From NCBI GenBank assembly GCA_963848195.1, contig CAWKCY010000002.1, positions 100,684 through 164,683 of the forward strand: a DNA stretch of 64,000 nt, written 5' to 3'. The notes beneath the pieces were generated by a model. The model saw only the letters and a list, made by a program, of their open reading frames with translations, was not told where the DNA came from and searched no databases. Positions 38,550 through 46,512 of this stretch are shown here, piece by piece. The number at the start of each line of letters is the position of its first letter. The first letter of the stretch is position 1. This DNA is from CAVQBP01 sp963848195 (lineage in GTDB: Bacteria > Bacteroidota > Ignavibacteria > Ignavibacteriales > Ignavibacteriaceae). The translations under genes and the position numbers were made by a program.

Positions 38550-39641
38550 TTAAACTTCACTTAAATGTTTTTCAAGAAGGATTTCAATTTCTTCAACTAC
38601 CTCTTCCGGAGAAGGAATCATTCCTCCCATTCTACCTTTATAATGAACCGGGCATCTGCCGTTAGCAGCTAAGGCAACGTCTTCAACCATTTGACCGGCA
38701 TTCATTTCTATAGTAAGCATAAATTCTACTTTTAATGCTAATTCCGAAATTATCTTTTTAGGGAAGGGGTAGAGAGTAATAGGTCTTAGTAAACCTACCC
38801 TTAAACCTTTTTCTCTAGCCTGGTCTACAGCTTTCTGGCATATTCTTGATGAAAGACCGTAAGCAACCAGAAGAACCTCAGCATCGGAAGTTTGAATTTC
38901 TTCATATCTGACTTCATCCTGAATTTTTTTATATTTCTCCTGTAATTGAATGTTGATCTGTTCCATTTTTTCAGGTTCAATGAACAAAGAAGTGATAATA
39001 TTTCTTTCTCTGTCTTTTGTTTTACCTATTGTTGCCCATGGACTTTGGCTGTATGGGAGTGAACCTTCGGGTGGTAAAGCAACTTTTTCCATCATTTGAC
39101 CTAAAGCTCCATCGGCTAAAATCATTGCAGGGTTGCGGTATTTTTCAGCGAGTCTGAAAGCATCGAAAACAAAATCTGCCATTTCCTGTACGGAAGCAGG
39201 TGCTAATACAATTAAATGATAATCGCCGTGTCCTCCACCTTTAACTGACTGCCAGTAATCCCCCTGCGAAGGCTGAATAGTACCGAGTCCCGGACCTCCA
39301 CGATTAACATTAACAATTAAACAGGGAAGCTGAGCAGAGGCAATATATGATATACCTTCCTGCATTAAACTTATGCCAGGAGAAGAAGAAGATGTCATCA
39401 CTCTTGCACCGGCACCGGCAGCACCATAGATCATATTGATTGATGCCACTTCACTTTCAGCCTGAACCACAATCCCTTTTCTTTTGGGCATCTCTAATGT
39501 AAAATACTCGAGTACTTCAGACTGTGGAGTAATTGGATAACCAAAGTAGGCATGAATTCCAGCTCTTATTGCAGCTTCTGCAAGAGCTTCATTCCCTTTC
39601 ATTAAACGAATGTCTTCGTTTTTATTTAAAACTTTTTCCAT
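38550..39641 (-). CDS. vorB: 2-oxoacid:ferredoxin oxidoreductase, alpha subunit (VorB-like)
   Basis: A 363-residue alpha subunit with G-N-E-A-L-A-E-A-A-I-R-A-G near residue 17, Y-F-G-Y-P-I-T-P-Q-S-E, and R-V-M-T-S-S-S-S-P-G-I-S-L (about 80). The pattern R-G-G-P-G-L-G-T-I-Q-P-S-Q-G-D-Y is closest, from memory, to 3-methyl-2-oxobutanoate dehydrogenase subunit VorB, i.e. branched-chain 2-oxoacids; a 2-oxoglutarate-using KorA cannot be excluded. Reduced ferredoxin made here could feed reductive carboxylation or respiratory chains in an anaerobe. Confidence 0.88.
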   Translation of the reverse strand: MEKVLNKNEDIRLMKGNEALAEAAIRAGIHAYFGYPITPQSEVLEYFTLEMPKRKGIVVQAESEVASINMIYGAAGAGARVMTSSSSPGISLMQEGISYIASAQLPCLIVNVNRGGPGLGTIQPSQGDYWQSVKGGGHGDYHLIVLAPASVQEMADFVFDAFRLAEKYRNPAMILADGALGQMMEKVALPPEGSLPYSQSPWATIGKTKDRERNIITSLFIEPEKMEQINIQLQEKYKKIQDEVRYEEIQTSDAEVLLVAYGLSSRICQKAVDQAREKGLRVGLLRPITLYPFPKKIISELALKVEFMLTIEMNAGQMVEDVALAANGRCPVHYKGRMGGMIPSPEEVVEEIEILLEKHLSEV

Positions 39642-39669
39642 GTTTATATCCCGCTTTTTTAGGAGAAAA

Positions 39670-39906
39670 TTATACAGCTTTCTTCAAAACAGATTTAGGC
39701 TGCCTGTACACAGTTATTGCTACATCAGGGCATACCAATGCACAATTAATACACCCGGTACAATTGTCCTGGATTAATTCTGCAAACCGGTAGCCTTTAA
39801 TATTGATCTGTGAGGATAAGCCGAGACTATTTTGAGGACACGCAGTGATGCATAATTCACATCCTTTGCAAATATCCCTTTCTATTACTACGGTTCCCCT
39901 TATCAT
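39670..39906 (-). CDS. 2-oxoacid:ferredoxin oxidoreductase, delta subunit (2x[4Fe-4S] ferredoxin)
   Basis: A small ferredoxin-type subunit with two clusters: C-K-G-C-E-L-C-I-T-A-C-P and C-T-G-C-I-N-C-A-L-V-C-P. An ATG at 39906 (M-I-R-G-T-V-V-I-E-R-D) gives the usual N-terminus for this subunit (78 residues); the frame is open to 39969 but those extra 21 residues are atypical. It is the first gene of the operon and passes electrons from the thiamine centre to soluble ferredoxin. Confidence 0.9.
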   Translation of the reverse strand: MIRGTVVIERDICKGCELCITACPQNSLGLSSQINIKGYRFAELIQDNCTGCINCALVCPDVAITVYRQPKSVLKKAV

Positions 39907-40217
39907 GGTAAACTCTTTTTTATTAATTGATATTTTAATAATATCATTCGAAGTCAATATATATGCCATCTTAACAGTCCGTAATATTCCCTATAATTTC
40001 CCTAAATTATTATATATTTATACTACCCGATTACCACAACTAAGAAATGATTGAAGCTTCATTCTCTTATTTTAGAGATTGTTAAATAATTCTACAGTCA
40101 AAATCAAGCTTGTAACTGTATAGAAAATCAACAATTTAGGGTATATGGTATAAGGTATAGGGCATTGCTGAAGATAAACTACTTTACGCTCAGGTATTCA
40201 GTTTAATATTTTGAGCA

Positions 40218-40283
40218 GAGTTATGACGGAGTTATAGTGGAGTTAACGGCTGTTAGATGGCCATTAGATGGCCATTAGATAGG
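40218..40283. repeat. Six-unit degenerate 11-bp tandem array
   Basis: Units: GAGTTATGACG, GAGTTATAGTG, GAGTTAACGGC, TGTTAGATGGC, CATTAGATGGC, CATTAGATAGG. The motif drifts gradually along the array, but the 11-bp register is exact. It lies in the 620-bp spacer 39970-40589, where nothing else is recognised. It is the same size (66 bp) as the array at 4712-4777. Confidence 0.85.
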
Positions 40284-40589
40284 AATAGATTATATCTTCT
40301 ATTTGAAGCTTAGTGAAATTATAATCAGAAGAAAAGGAGCAATATGATTTAATATAAATTTTCATTTTCCTTCCGAATATAAAAAATAATAGATTATTGT
40401 CAAAAATTTTTAATGAGTCATTGATAACAGTAAAGCCATAAAGCAATTAAAGAATTAAATAATTAAACGCTCCTCCCTGAAGACCTTTTAATAATATTCA
40501 TCCTTCTAGATTATTTTTTCATTATTTCAATGAAAATCACAGTATTTTTATTGAAAAGGTCTCTATATTAAACTAAATTGCATAGACAA

Positions 40590-41456
40590 ATGGAAAAGAT
40601 TTATTTTACAAAGATGAGCGGTGCAGGAAATGATTTCATTGTAATCGATGAAAGAGAGTATCCCGGTATATCATTAACTCCGGAATTTATATCAAAGCTA
40701 TGCGATAGAAGAAATGGAATTGGTGCTGATGGTATTATTAATATTGCTGATCTTCCGGATTATGATTTCAGGATGGATTATTATAATGCAGACGGCACAT
40801 CAAAAACTTTATGCGGAAATGGTGCAAGGTGTGCAATTAAATATGCACAGTTTAGCAATAGATTAAGGAACGGAAAAGCATCTTTTGTAGCAAATGATAA
40901 TATATATTCGGGTGAAATGCTTGAAGCTGAAAAAGTTAAATTTAACTTAAATGAACCTGAGAATATCAAAAGTAATTTGAAAGTGGATGCAGCAGGACAG
41001 AATATAAATTATCATTTTGTCGATACCGGATCGCCTCATGTAATCATTAAAATTGGTGATATACTTAAAGAAGCGTCGAATGAAGATAATTTTTACACAG
41101 ATATCAATGAAATTCCGGTTTTTGATATTGGAAAAGAAATTAGGTATCACAGTAATTTCTCTCCGGCTGGAACAAATGTTAATTTTATTAAAATAAATAA
41201 TAGTACAATTAAAATCCGCACTTATGAGCGAGGTGTAGAAGATGAAACACTGGCATGCGGGACCGGTTCAGCAGCTTCAGCCGTTGCTGCATCCTTATTC
41301 GAAAATGTAAAACCTCCTGTTCTGTTATTAACAAGAGGAGGCGATGAATTAATAGTAGATTTCAATTTGAAAAATAACCATATTGAGAATTTATCACTTA
41401 CCGGACCGGCTAAAATAATATATACCGGAAATTTTTTATTAAACACTTTTTCTTAA
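40590..41456 (+). CDS. dapF: Diaminopimelate epimerase (DapF)
   Basis: Cytoplasmic PLP-independent racemase that converts LL- to meso-diaminopimelate for lysine and peptidoglycan synthesis. Both catalytic cysteines are present: C-G-N-G-A-R-C (first Cys about 72) and L-A-C-G-T-G-S-A-A (about 217). The N-terminal M-E-K-I-Y-F-T-K-M-S-G-A-G-N-D-F-I-V-I-D fits the family if the ATG at 40590 is used; a TTG four codons earlier is less likely. Length is normal at 288 residues. It is followed after 14 bases by a small conserved protein, then a terminator. Confidence 0.95.
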   Translation: MEKIYFTKMSGAGNDFIVIDEREYPGISLTPEFISKLCDRRNGIGADGIINIADLPDYDFRMDYYNADGTSKTLCGNGARCAIKYAQFSNRLRNGKASFVANDNIYSGEMLEAEKVKFNLNEPENIKSNLKVDAAGQNINYHFVDTGSPHVIIKIGDILKEASNEDNFYTDINEIPVFDIGKEIRYHSNFSPAGTNVNFIKINNSTIKIRTYERGVEDETLACGTGSAASAVAASLFENVKPPVLLLTRGGDELIVDFNLKNNHIENLSLTGPAKIIYTGNFLLNTFS

Positions 41457-41470
41457 ACATTGGAGAACAA

Positions 41471-41776
41471 ATGCCTAAAGTTATTTTTAATATTCAATAT
41501 GAAGTAAGTCAAGCTAAAAGAGATGAATATCTGGGGGTGGTAAGGGAATTAAAGAATCTTTTAAAAGCTGAAGGTTTGGAGAGCTATTCTGTTTATGAAG
41601 TTAAAGGGAAGCAGAATCATTTTCAGGAAGTTTATACTTTTTCTTCTCCCGAAGCGTATGAACAATTTGAAGATGATCAGAATGAAAGAACGAATATACT
41701 AATTAATAAACTGAATGATCTCACTAAAGATAATTCTACAAAATATACTACTCTATATGAAATAGTTGAAAATTAA
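41471..41776 (+). CDS. Small antibiotic-monooxygenase-like (ferredoxin-fold) protein, unknown role
   Basis: A 101-residue protein with the size and pattern of an ABM/Dabb-type dimeric alpha-beta barrel (V-I-F-N-I-Q-Y-E-V, R-D-E-Y-L-G-V-V-R-E-L-K, V-Y-T-F-S-S-P-E-A-Y-E-Q-F-E-D-D). No catalytic residues can be assigned. A GGAGA ribosome site precedes the ATG. It shares an operon with dapF and ends before a strong terminator, so it is not part of the cytochrome operon that follows. Confidence 0.65.
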   Translation: MPKVIFNIQYEVSQAKRDEYLGVVRELKNLLKAEGLESYSVYEVKGKQNHFQEVYTFSSPEAYEQFEDDQNERTNILINKLNDLTKDNSTKYTTLYEIVEN

Positions 41777-41781
41777 AGAGG

Positions 41782-41803
41782 GCGGCATTTTGCCGCTTTT
41801 TTT
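41782..41803 (+). terminator. Intrinsic terminator after the dapF operon
   Basis: Stem GCGGCA-TTT-TGCCGC followed by seven T residues, 6 bases past the stop of the small gene. It separates dapF from the electron-transfer cluster. Confidence 0.9.
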
Positions 41804-41844
41804 AATTTTACAAGACTCTAAATATCTAAATCACATGTCATTTA

Positions 41845-42720
41845 ATGAATAAGAAGATTCACGCAATATATATCTGGTCTTTTTTTATCATAGGTGTTCT
41901 TGTCACAATTATGCTTGGTGTTAACGGCTACCAATATTATTCAAGTTCGGTGGGGGAAAGAGTTTTTCTTGCACAGCATGCTGTATTAAAACCCAGCGGC
42001 TTTATCGGGCACGGGGTGGGAATCTTAGGTTCTTTTATGATGATAATCGGTGTGGCTGTTTATATGGTTAGAAAAAGAATCAGAATCTTTTTCAAATTCG
42101 GATATTTAAAAAATTGGCTTGAGTTTCATATTTTTTTATGCAGTTTGGGGCCGGTTCTGGTTTTATACCATACGGCATTTAAGTTCGGAGGAATTGTTGC
42201 AGTAAGTTTTTGGAGTATGGTTGCTGTTGTTTTAAGCGGGGTAGTCGGAAGGTTTTTATATGTTCAGATTCCGCATACTATTCAGGGACAGGAAATAAGT
42301 CTAAAAGAATTAAACCAGATGAACGAAAATCTAACAGTACACTTAAGAAATGATCTGAAGGTTAGTGAAAAGCTATTGATGAGATTTAAAGAATTCTCAT
42401 CTTCCGAAAAATATAAACGGATTAAATTAACCGACAGCTTTCTTTTTTTAGTTAAAGATTATCTCAGGATAAGAGTTCTTTTAAAAGAGCTTAAAAACGA
42501 ACTAAAGAAGTCCTCACTAAGCCGTAAACAATATTCAGAGATTATAAAAACTTCAAAATCGAAATTAATTATTTCAAAGAGAATCGGAATGCTTCGTACT
42601 ATGCAGAAATTCTTTAAATATTGGCACATTGTTCATTTACCTTTTGCGATTACTATGTTTATTATTATGTTTATACATGTTGGAATTACAATAGCTTTTG
42701 GATATAAATGGATATTTTAG
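41845..42720 (+). CDS. Inner-membrane cytochrome b-like protein of the electron transfer cluster
   Basis: A 291-residue membrane protein with five helices (about 6-28, 50-75, 91-114, 116-142, 258-286) and a charged coiled-coil-like cytoplasmic loop (about 146-250). Histidines lie within or at the edges of helices (G-F-I-G-H-G-V-G, L-E-F-H-I-F, L-V-L-Y-H-T-A-F, W-H-I-V-H-L-P, M-F-I-H-V-G-I), enough for two b haems. The fold resembles ferric-reductase or di-haem cytochrome b proteins. Inferred role: oxidising menaquinol and handing electrons to the downstream flavoprotein or periplasmic cytochromes. First gene of the cluster; 9 bases before the TPR gene. Confidence 0.7.
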   Translation: MNKKIHAIYIWSFFIIGVLVTIMLGVNGYQYYSSSVGERVFLAQHAVLKPSGFIGHGVGILGSFMMIIGVAVYMVRKRIRIFFKFGYLKNWLEFHIFLCSLGPVLVLYHTAFKFGGIVAVSFWSMVAVVLSGVVGRFLYVQIPHTIQGQEISLKELNQMNENLTVHLRNDLKVSEKLLMRFKEFSSSEKYKRIKLTDSFLFLVKDYLRIRVLLKELKNELKKSSLSRKQYSEIIKTSKSKLIISKRIGMLRTMQKFFKYWHIVHLPFAITMFIIMFIHVGITIAFGYKWIF

Positions 42721-42729
42721 GAGATTGAG

Positions 42730-43326
42730 ATGAAGTTTAAACCGTTATATGCGTATTTAGGTTTAGTTGTTATCCTAGTTGTTTTATTATTGGTATTTAC
42801 ACAAAAAAATAAGAGCAATTCATCGGCGGATGTATCAAACCAGGAGATGCCGAACGATGATGTCCACAAAGGGTTAAAAAATGGCGGATCGCCAAATAGG
42901 AGCAATGTTTCTGCAGACATAATCCGCAAAATGGAAGAATTGAAGAAATCAGTTGAAAATAATCCTGGTGATACTCTGAAGATGAAAGAATATGCTGATT
43001 TTCTTACCGAGGCTCATAAACCGGATGAAGCTGTAAAATATTATCAAAAAATATTGAAAGTAAATCCCAAAAGAACCGATATCCTTTTTTCACTTGCGTT
43101 TATATATTATAATAAACAGGATTATGATAAGTCCGATGAGTTAACAAACCAAATATTATCCTATGATAAAAACAATGTATTAGCTCTTTACAATCTCGGC
43201 GCTATTGCAGCTACAAAGGGAGACAACGAAAAAGCAAGGGAAGTATGGAATTCACTAATAGAGAAATATCCGAATTCCGAAGCAGCTAAAGCAGCTCAGC
43301 AATCTTTAAATAATTTGAAAGAATAA
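42730..43326 (+). CDS. Membrane-anchored TPR protein
   Basis: A 198-residue protein with an N-terminal signal anchor (about 5-24), a low-complexity linker and tetratricopeptide repeats (about 75-195; A-V-K-Y-Y-Q-K-I-L-K-V-N-P-K, A-L-Y-N-L-G-A-I-A). The TPR domain should face the periplasm. In this setting it could be an assembly or haem-lyase-type scaffold like CcmH/NrfG or a partner for cytochrome maturation; that role is inferred from context. GAGAT precedes the ATG. Confidence 0.75.
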   Translation: MKFKPLYAYLGLVVILVVLLLVFTQKNKSNSSADVSNQEMPNDDVHKGLKNGGSPNRSNVSADIIRKMEELKKSVENNPGDTLKMKEYADFLTEAHKPDEAVKYYQKILKVNPKRTDILFSLAFIYYNKQDYDKSDELTNQILSYDKNNVLALYNLGAIAATKGDNEKAREVWNSLIEKYPNSEAAKAAQQSLNNLKE

Positions 43327-43503
43327 ATATTTATTGTATATTTTTTACGTAAAATTTTCGGGATCATCATCAAATGATTAACAATTAAAGGGAATCCGCA
43401 TTTCATTTATATTGATACTGCGTTAAAAAAGCGAGGATAAGCATTAGCATAAAAATTGTGTTAATGTAATTCAGTTTCCTAATAAAAAGAATATTCATAC
43501 CTC

Positions 43504-44841
43504 ATGGAAGTAATACTGGAAAATACAGTAAGCTACCTCATAGTTTTTTTAATGGCAGCAGTTATTCTTTTATTTTACCTTAAGAATAAAAGAAGCGGAA
43601 CATTATCTACCTATGAAAAAATAGAAAAAGCAAAGGAACTTGGATTTCACGAACCGGTTTCACTTCATCCGGTAATAGATGCGGAGACGTGCATTGGCAG
43701 CGGTGCCTGTGTTTCAGCATGCCCGGAAAGGGATATTATCGGACTGGTAGACGGACATGCTAAAGTTATCAATGCTTCCAGATGTATAGGGCATGGAGCC
43801 TGTTTTCATGCTTGTCCGGTTCAGGCTATCAGTTTGAATATTGGAACAGAAAAAAGAGGAGTTGAATTACCTCACGTTTCTCCGAATTTTGAGACAAATA
43901 TTCCAGGTCTTTACATTGCAGGGGAACTTGGAGGAATGGGATTAATTAAAAATGCTGTTGAGCAAGGGAAACAAGCCGTCGTAAATATCTCTAAAAAAAT
44001 TAACCATTCTCCGGATGGTGCATATGATTTAATAATTGTTGGAGCCGGACCAGCAGGTATTTCAGCTTCACTGGCAGCTAAAAAATTTAATTTGAATTAT
44101 TTGACTATTGAACAGGATAACCTTGGCGGTACAGTATTTAATTTCCCGCGTGCTAAAATTGTAATGACCTCTCCAATGGATCTTCCTTTATTTGGTAAAA
44201 TTAAATTATCGGAAACATCAAAATCCGAATTATTAAGAATATGGGGAAAAGTTTTAAGCCAAAACAAAATTGTAATTAATGAACAGGAAAAAGTAGATTC
44301 TATAAAAAAGAAAAACAATGTTTTCGAAGTTAAAACAAACAAAGGGACTTACAAATCAAATTTTGTATTGCTTTCTATCGGAAGGAGAGGTTCACCTCGA
44401 AAATTAGGGGTAACGGGAGAACAGAAAGAAAAAGTTTTCTACCGGTTAATAGAACCTGAACTGATTAAAAATAGTAAAGTACTTGTTGTCGGGGGAGGGG
44501 ATTCAGCAGTGGAATCAGCTTTATTATTAATGGAAGAGAAGAACGAAGTTACAATCTCTTACCGCAGCAATTCTTTTTCCCGCCTTAAACCGAAAAACCT
44601 TGAGAGGATAAACAAAGCTGTATCTCAATCTGAAATAAAAGTAATTTTTAATTCTAATGTTACAGAAATAAGAGACAAATCCGTTTTAATATCAATTAAT
44701 GGAAATGAAGAATTACATGAAATTGATAATGACCTCGTTTATATTTTTGCAGGCGGAGTTCTTCCTACGATGTTTCTTGAGGATATAGGTGTAAAAATTA
44801 CCAAAAAATTTGGCGAAGCAGTTTTATCTCATAAAAACTAA
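43504..44841 (+). CDS. Membrane-anchored 2x[4Fe-4S] flavoprotein oxidoreductase
   Basis: A 445-residue protein with an N-terminal helix (about 8-26), two cluster-binding motifs (C-I-G-S-G-A-C-V-S-A-C-P near 62 and C-I-G-H-G-A-C-F-H-A-C-P near 93), then a thioredoxin-reductase-like domain with FAD site I-I-V-G-A-G-P-A-G-I-S-A (about 177) and NAD(P) site V-L-V-V-G-G-G-D-S-A-V-E (about 325). The redox-active Cys pair of thioredoxin reductases is absent, so it is likely to move electrons between NAD(P)H or ferredoxin and a membrane carrier. It lies between the cytochrome b-like/TPR genes and the multihaem genes. Confidence 0.85.
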   Translation: MEVILENTVSYLIVFLMAAVILLFYLKNKRSGTLSTYEKIEKAKELGFHEPVSLHPVIDAETCIGSGACVSACPERDIIGLVDGHAKVINASRCIGHGACFHACPVQAISLNIGTEKRGVELPHVSPNFETNIPGLYIAGELGGMGLIKNAVEQGKQAVVNISKKINHSPDGAYDLIIVGAGPAGISASLAAKKFNLNYLTIEQDNLGGTVFNFPRAKIVMTSPMDLPLFGKIKLSETSKSELLRIWGKVLSQNKIVINEQEKVDSIKKKNNVFEVKTNKGTYKSNFVLLSIGRRGSPRKLGVTGEQKEKVFYRLIEPELIKNSKVLVVGGGDSAVESALLLMEEKNEVTISYRSNSFSRLKPKNLERINKAVSQSEIKVIFNSNVTEIRDKSVLISINGNEELHEIDNDLVYIFAGGVLPTMFLEDIGVKITKKFGEAVLSHKN

Positions 44842-44901
44842 ATACGTGGGTTAGTAACAATACTAAGTTCAAAATATTCTTTAAATAGGAGCTTATAGTA
44901 T

Positions 44902-46512
44902 TTGTCCTTAATAAATCGATTATTGGTTAAAGTTTTTTTTGAAACTATCTTAATTGTATTTGCCGGATTTATTTTTCAGGTATCCGGTCAAATTTCTCCC
45001 GGTGATTTAACAACAGCCCATGCGAAGCTGGAAGGTATGAGCAATTGCACTAAATGCCATGTTCTAGGTGAGAAAGTAGTTAATTCTAAATGCCTTGATT
45101 GCCATACTGAAATAAAAGATTTAATAGAAAAAGGGAAAGGTTACCATTCAAGTATTGATGTAAGGGAGAAAGACTGCTTCAAATGCCACAGTGAACACAA
45201 TGGACGGGATTTTAGAATAATTAATTTCGATCCTAAAAACTTTAATCATGATAAAACGGGATATATATTAAGCGGTAAGCATGCTAAAATTGCTTGCGAT
45301 GAGTGTCATCAGCCGAAGTTCATATCAAATCAAAATATTAAAAGAGTAAAGAATACTTATCTTGGTCTAACAGAAAATTGTTTTACATGTCATGAAGACT
45401 ATCATCAAAATACACTTGGAAATGAATGTAGTTCATGCCATAACACATTTAGCTTTAAACCCGCTTCTAACTTTAATCATTCTTTAACAGCCTTTCGATT
45501 AACAGGGGCTCATGAAAAAGTCGAATGCAGTAAATGTCATATAAAAGAAGAGAGAAACGGTAAGGATTTCCAGGTTTTTAAAGGAGTATTATTCGAAAGC
45601 TGCGAATCATGCCATGAAGATATCCATAAAGGAAAATTCGGGAAAGACTGTAAAAGCTGCCATTCCACTGAATCTTTTAAAGATATAGACAGAAAAGAAT
45701 TTGATCATAATAAAACTAATTTTGCGCTTGCAGGTAAACACATTACAGTAACCTGCAGTAAATGCCACAAAGAAGGATTAATTGTAAAAATAAAATATCA
45801 AAGATGTTTCGATTGCCATTCGGATTATCACAATGGAGACTTCATTAAAAATGGTATTATGACAGATTGTTCGGGCTGTCATACTGTATTTGGATTTCAA
45901 CCTTCCACATTTACAATTGAAAAACATGACAGTACATCTTTTAAATTAACCGGTGGGCATCTGGCTGTATCCTGTCAAAGCTGCCATCATAAAGAAAAAG
46001 ATTGGCATTTCAGCAATATTGGAAATAGATGTATCGATTGTCATAAAAATGTTCATAGGAATGAAATTACTGAAAAATTTATGCCCGGAGATAATTGTTT
46101 GGTTTGTCATTCAACTGAAAACTGGAAAAGAATATCTTTTGATCACAGCTCCACAAAATTTATACTTGAAGGAAGACATAAAATAACTCTATGTTCAGAG
46201 TGCCATTATAAAACAGAAGGGAGCGGGGAAAAGGTTTTCCGTTTCGTCTCATTAAAATCAGATTGCAAAACTTGCCATAAAGATATTCATTTCGGCCAGT
46301 TTGAAGTAAATGGAATTTCAGATTGCGGGCGCTGTCATAATTTTGATAATTGGTCTCCTTCCAAATTTGATCATGATAAAACTAATTTTTCACTAACAGG
46401 TGCACATAAAAACCTGGACTGTTCAAAATGCCATAAAAAAAATGAAGAAAACGGAAATATTTTTATAAAATATAAACTGGAAGACTATAAATGCGCAGCC
46501 TGTCATTCATAA
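44902..46512 (+). CDS. Multihaem c-type cytochrome with 20 CxxCH motifs
   Basis: A 536-residue exported cytochrome c3/c7-like protein. The signal sequence ends near V-S-G-Q (residue 30). I count 20 CxxCH haem-attachment sites, evenly spread from C-T-K-C-H (about 48) to C-A-A-C-H at the very end. A repeating pattern F-D-H-x-K-T-x-F-x-L-x-G-x-H appears before many sites and supplies distal histidines. The start is TTG with AGGAG upstream. It probably wires electrons through the periplasm. Its last 22 bases overlap the next cytochrome gene, so the two are made together. Confidence 0.93.
   Translation: MSLINRLLVKVFFETILIVFAGFIFQVSGQISPGDLTTAHAKLEGMSNCTKCHVLGEKVVNSKCLDCHTEIKDLIEKGKGYHSSIDVREKDCFKCHSEHNGRDFRIINFDPKNFNHDKTGYILSGKHAKIACDECHQPKFISNQNIKRVKNTYLGLTENCFTCHEDYHQNTLGNECSSCHNTFSFKPASNFNHSLTAFRLTGAHEKVECSKCHIKEERNGKDFQVFKGVLFESCESCHEDIHKGKFGKDCKSCHSTESFKDIDRKEFDHNKTNFALAGKHITVTCSKCHKEGLIVKIKYQRCFDCHSDYHNGDFIKNGIMTDCSGCHTVFGFQPSTFTIEKHDSTSFKLTGGHLAVSCQSCHHKEKDWHFSNIGNRCIDCHKNVHRNEITEKFMPGDNCLVCHSTENWKRISFDHSSTKFILEGRHKITLCSECHYKTEGSGEKVFRFVSLKSDCKTCHKDIHFGQFEVNGISDCGRCHNFDNWSPSKFDHDKTNFSLTGAHKNLDCSKCHKKNEENGNIFIKYKLEDYKCAACHS

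Noticed and set aside
40218..40283. CRISPR array
   Set aside because: Units are 11 bp, contiguous and degenerate; there are no spacers or cas genes.
40590..41776. dapF and the small gene as part of the cytochrome cluster
   Set aside because: A strong intrinsic terminator at 41782-41803 separates them.
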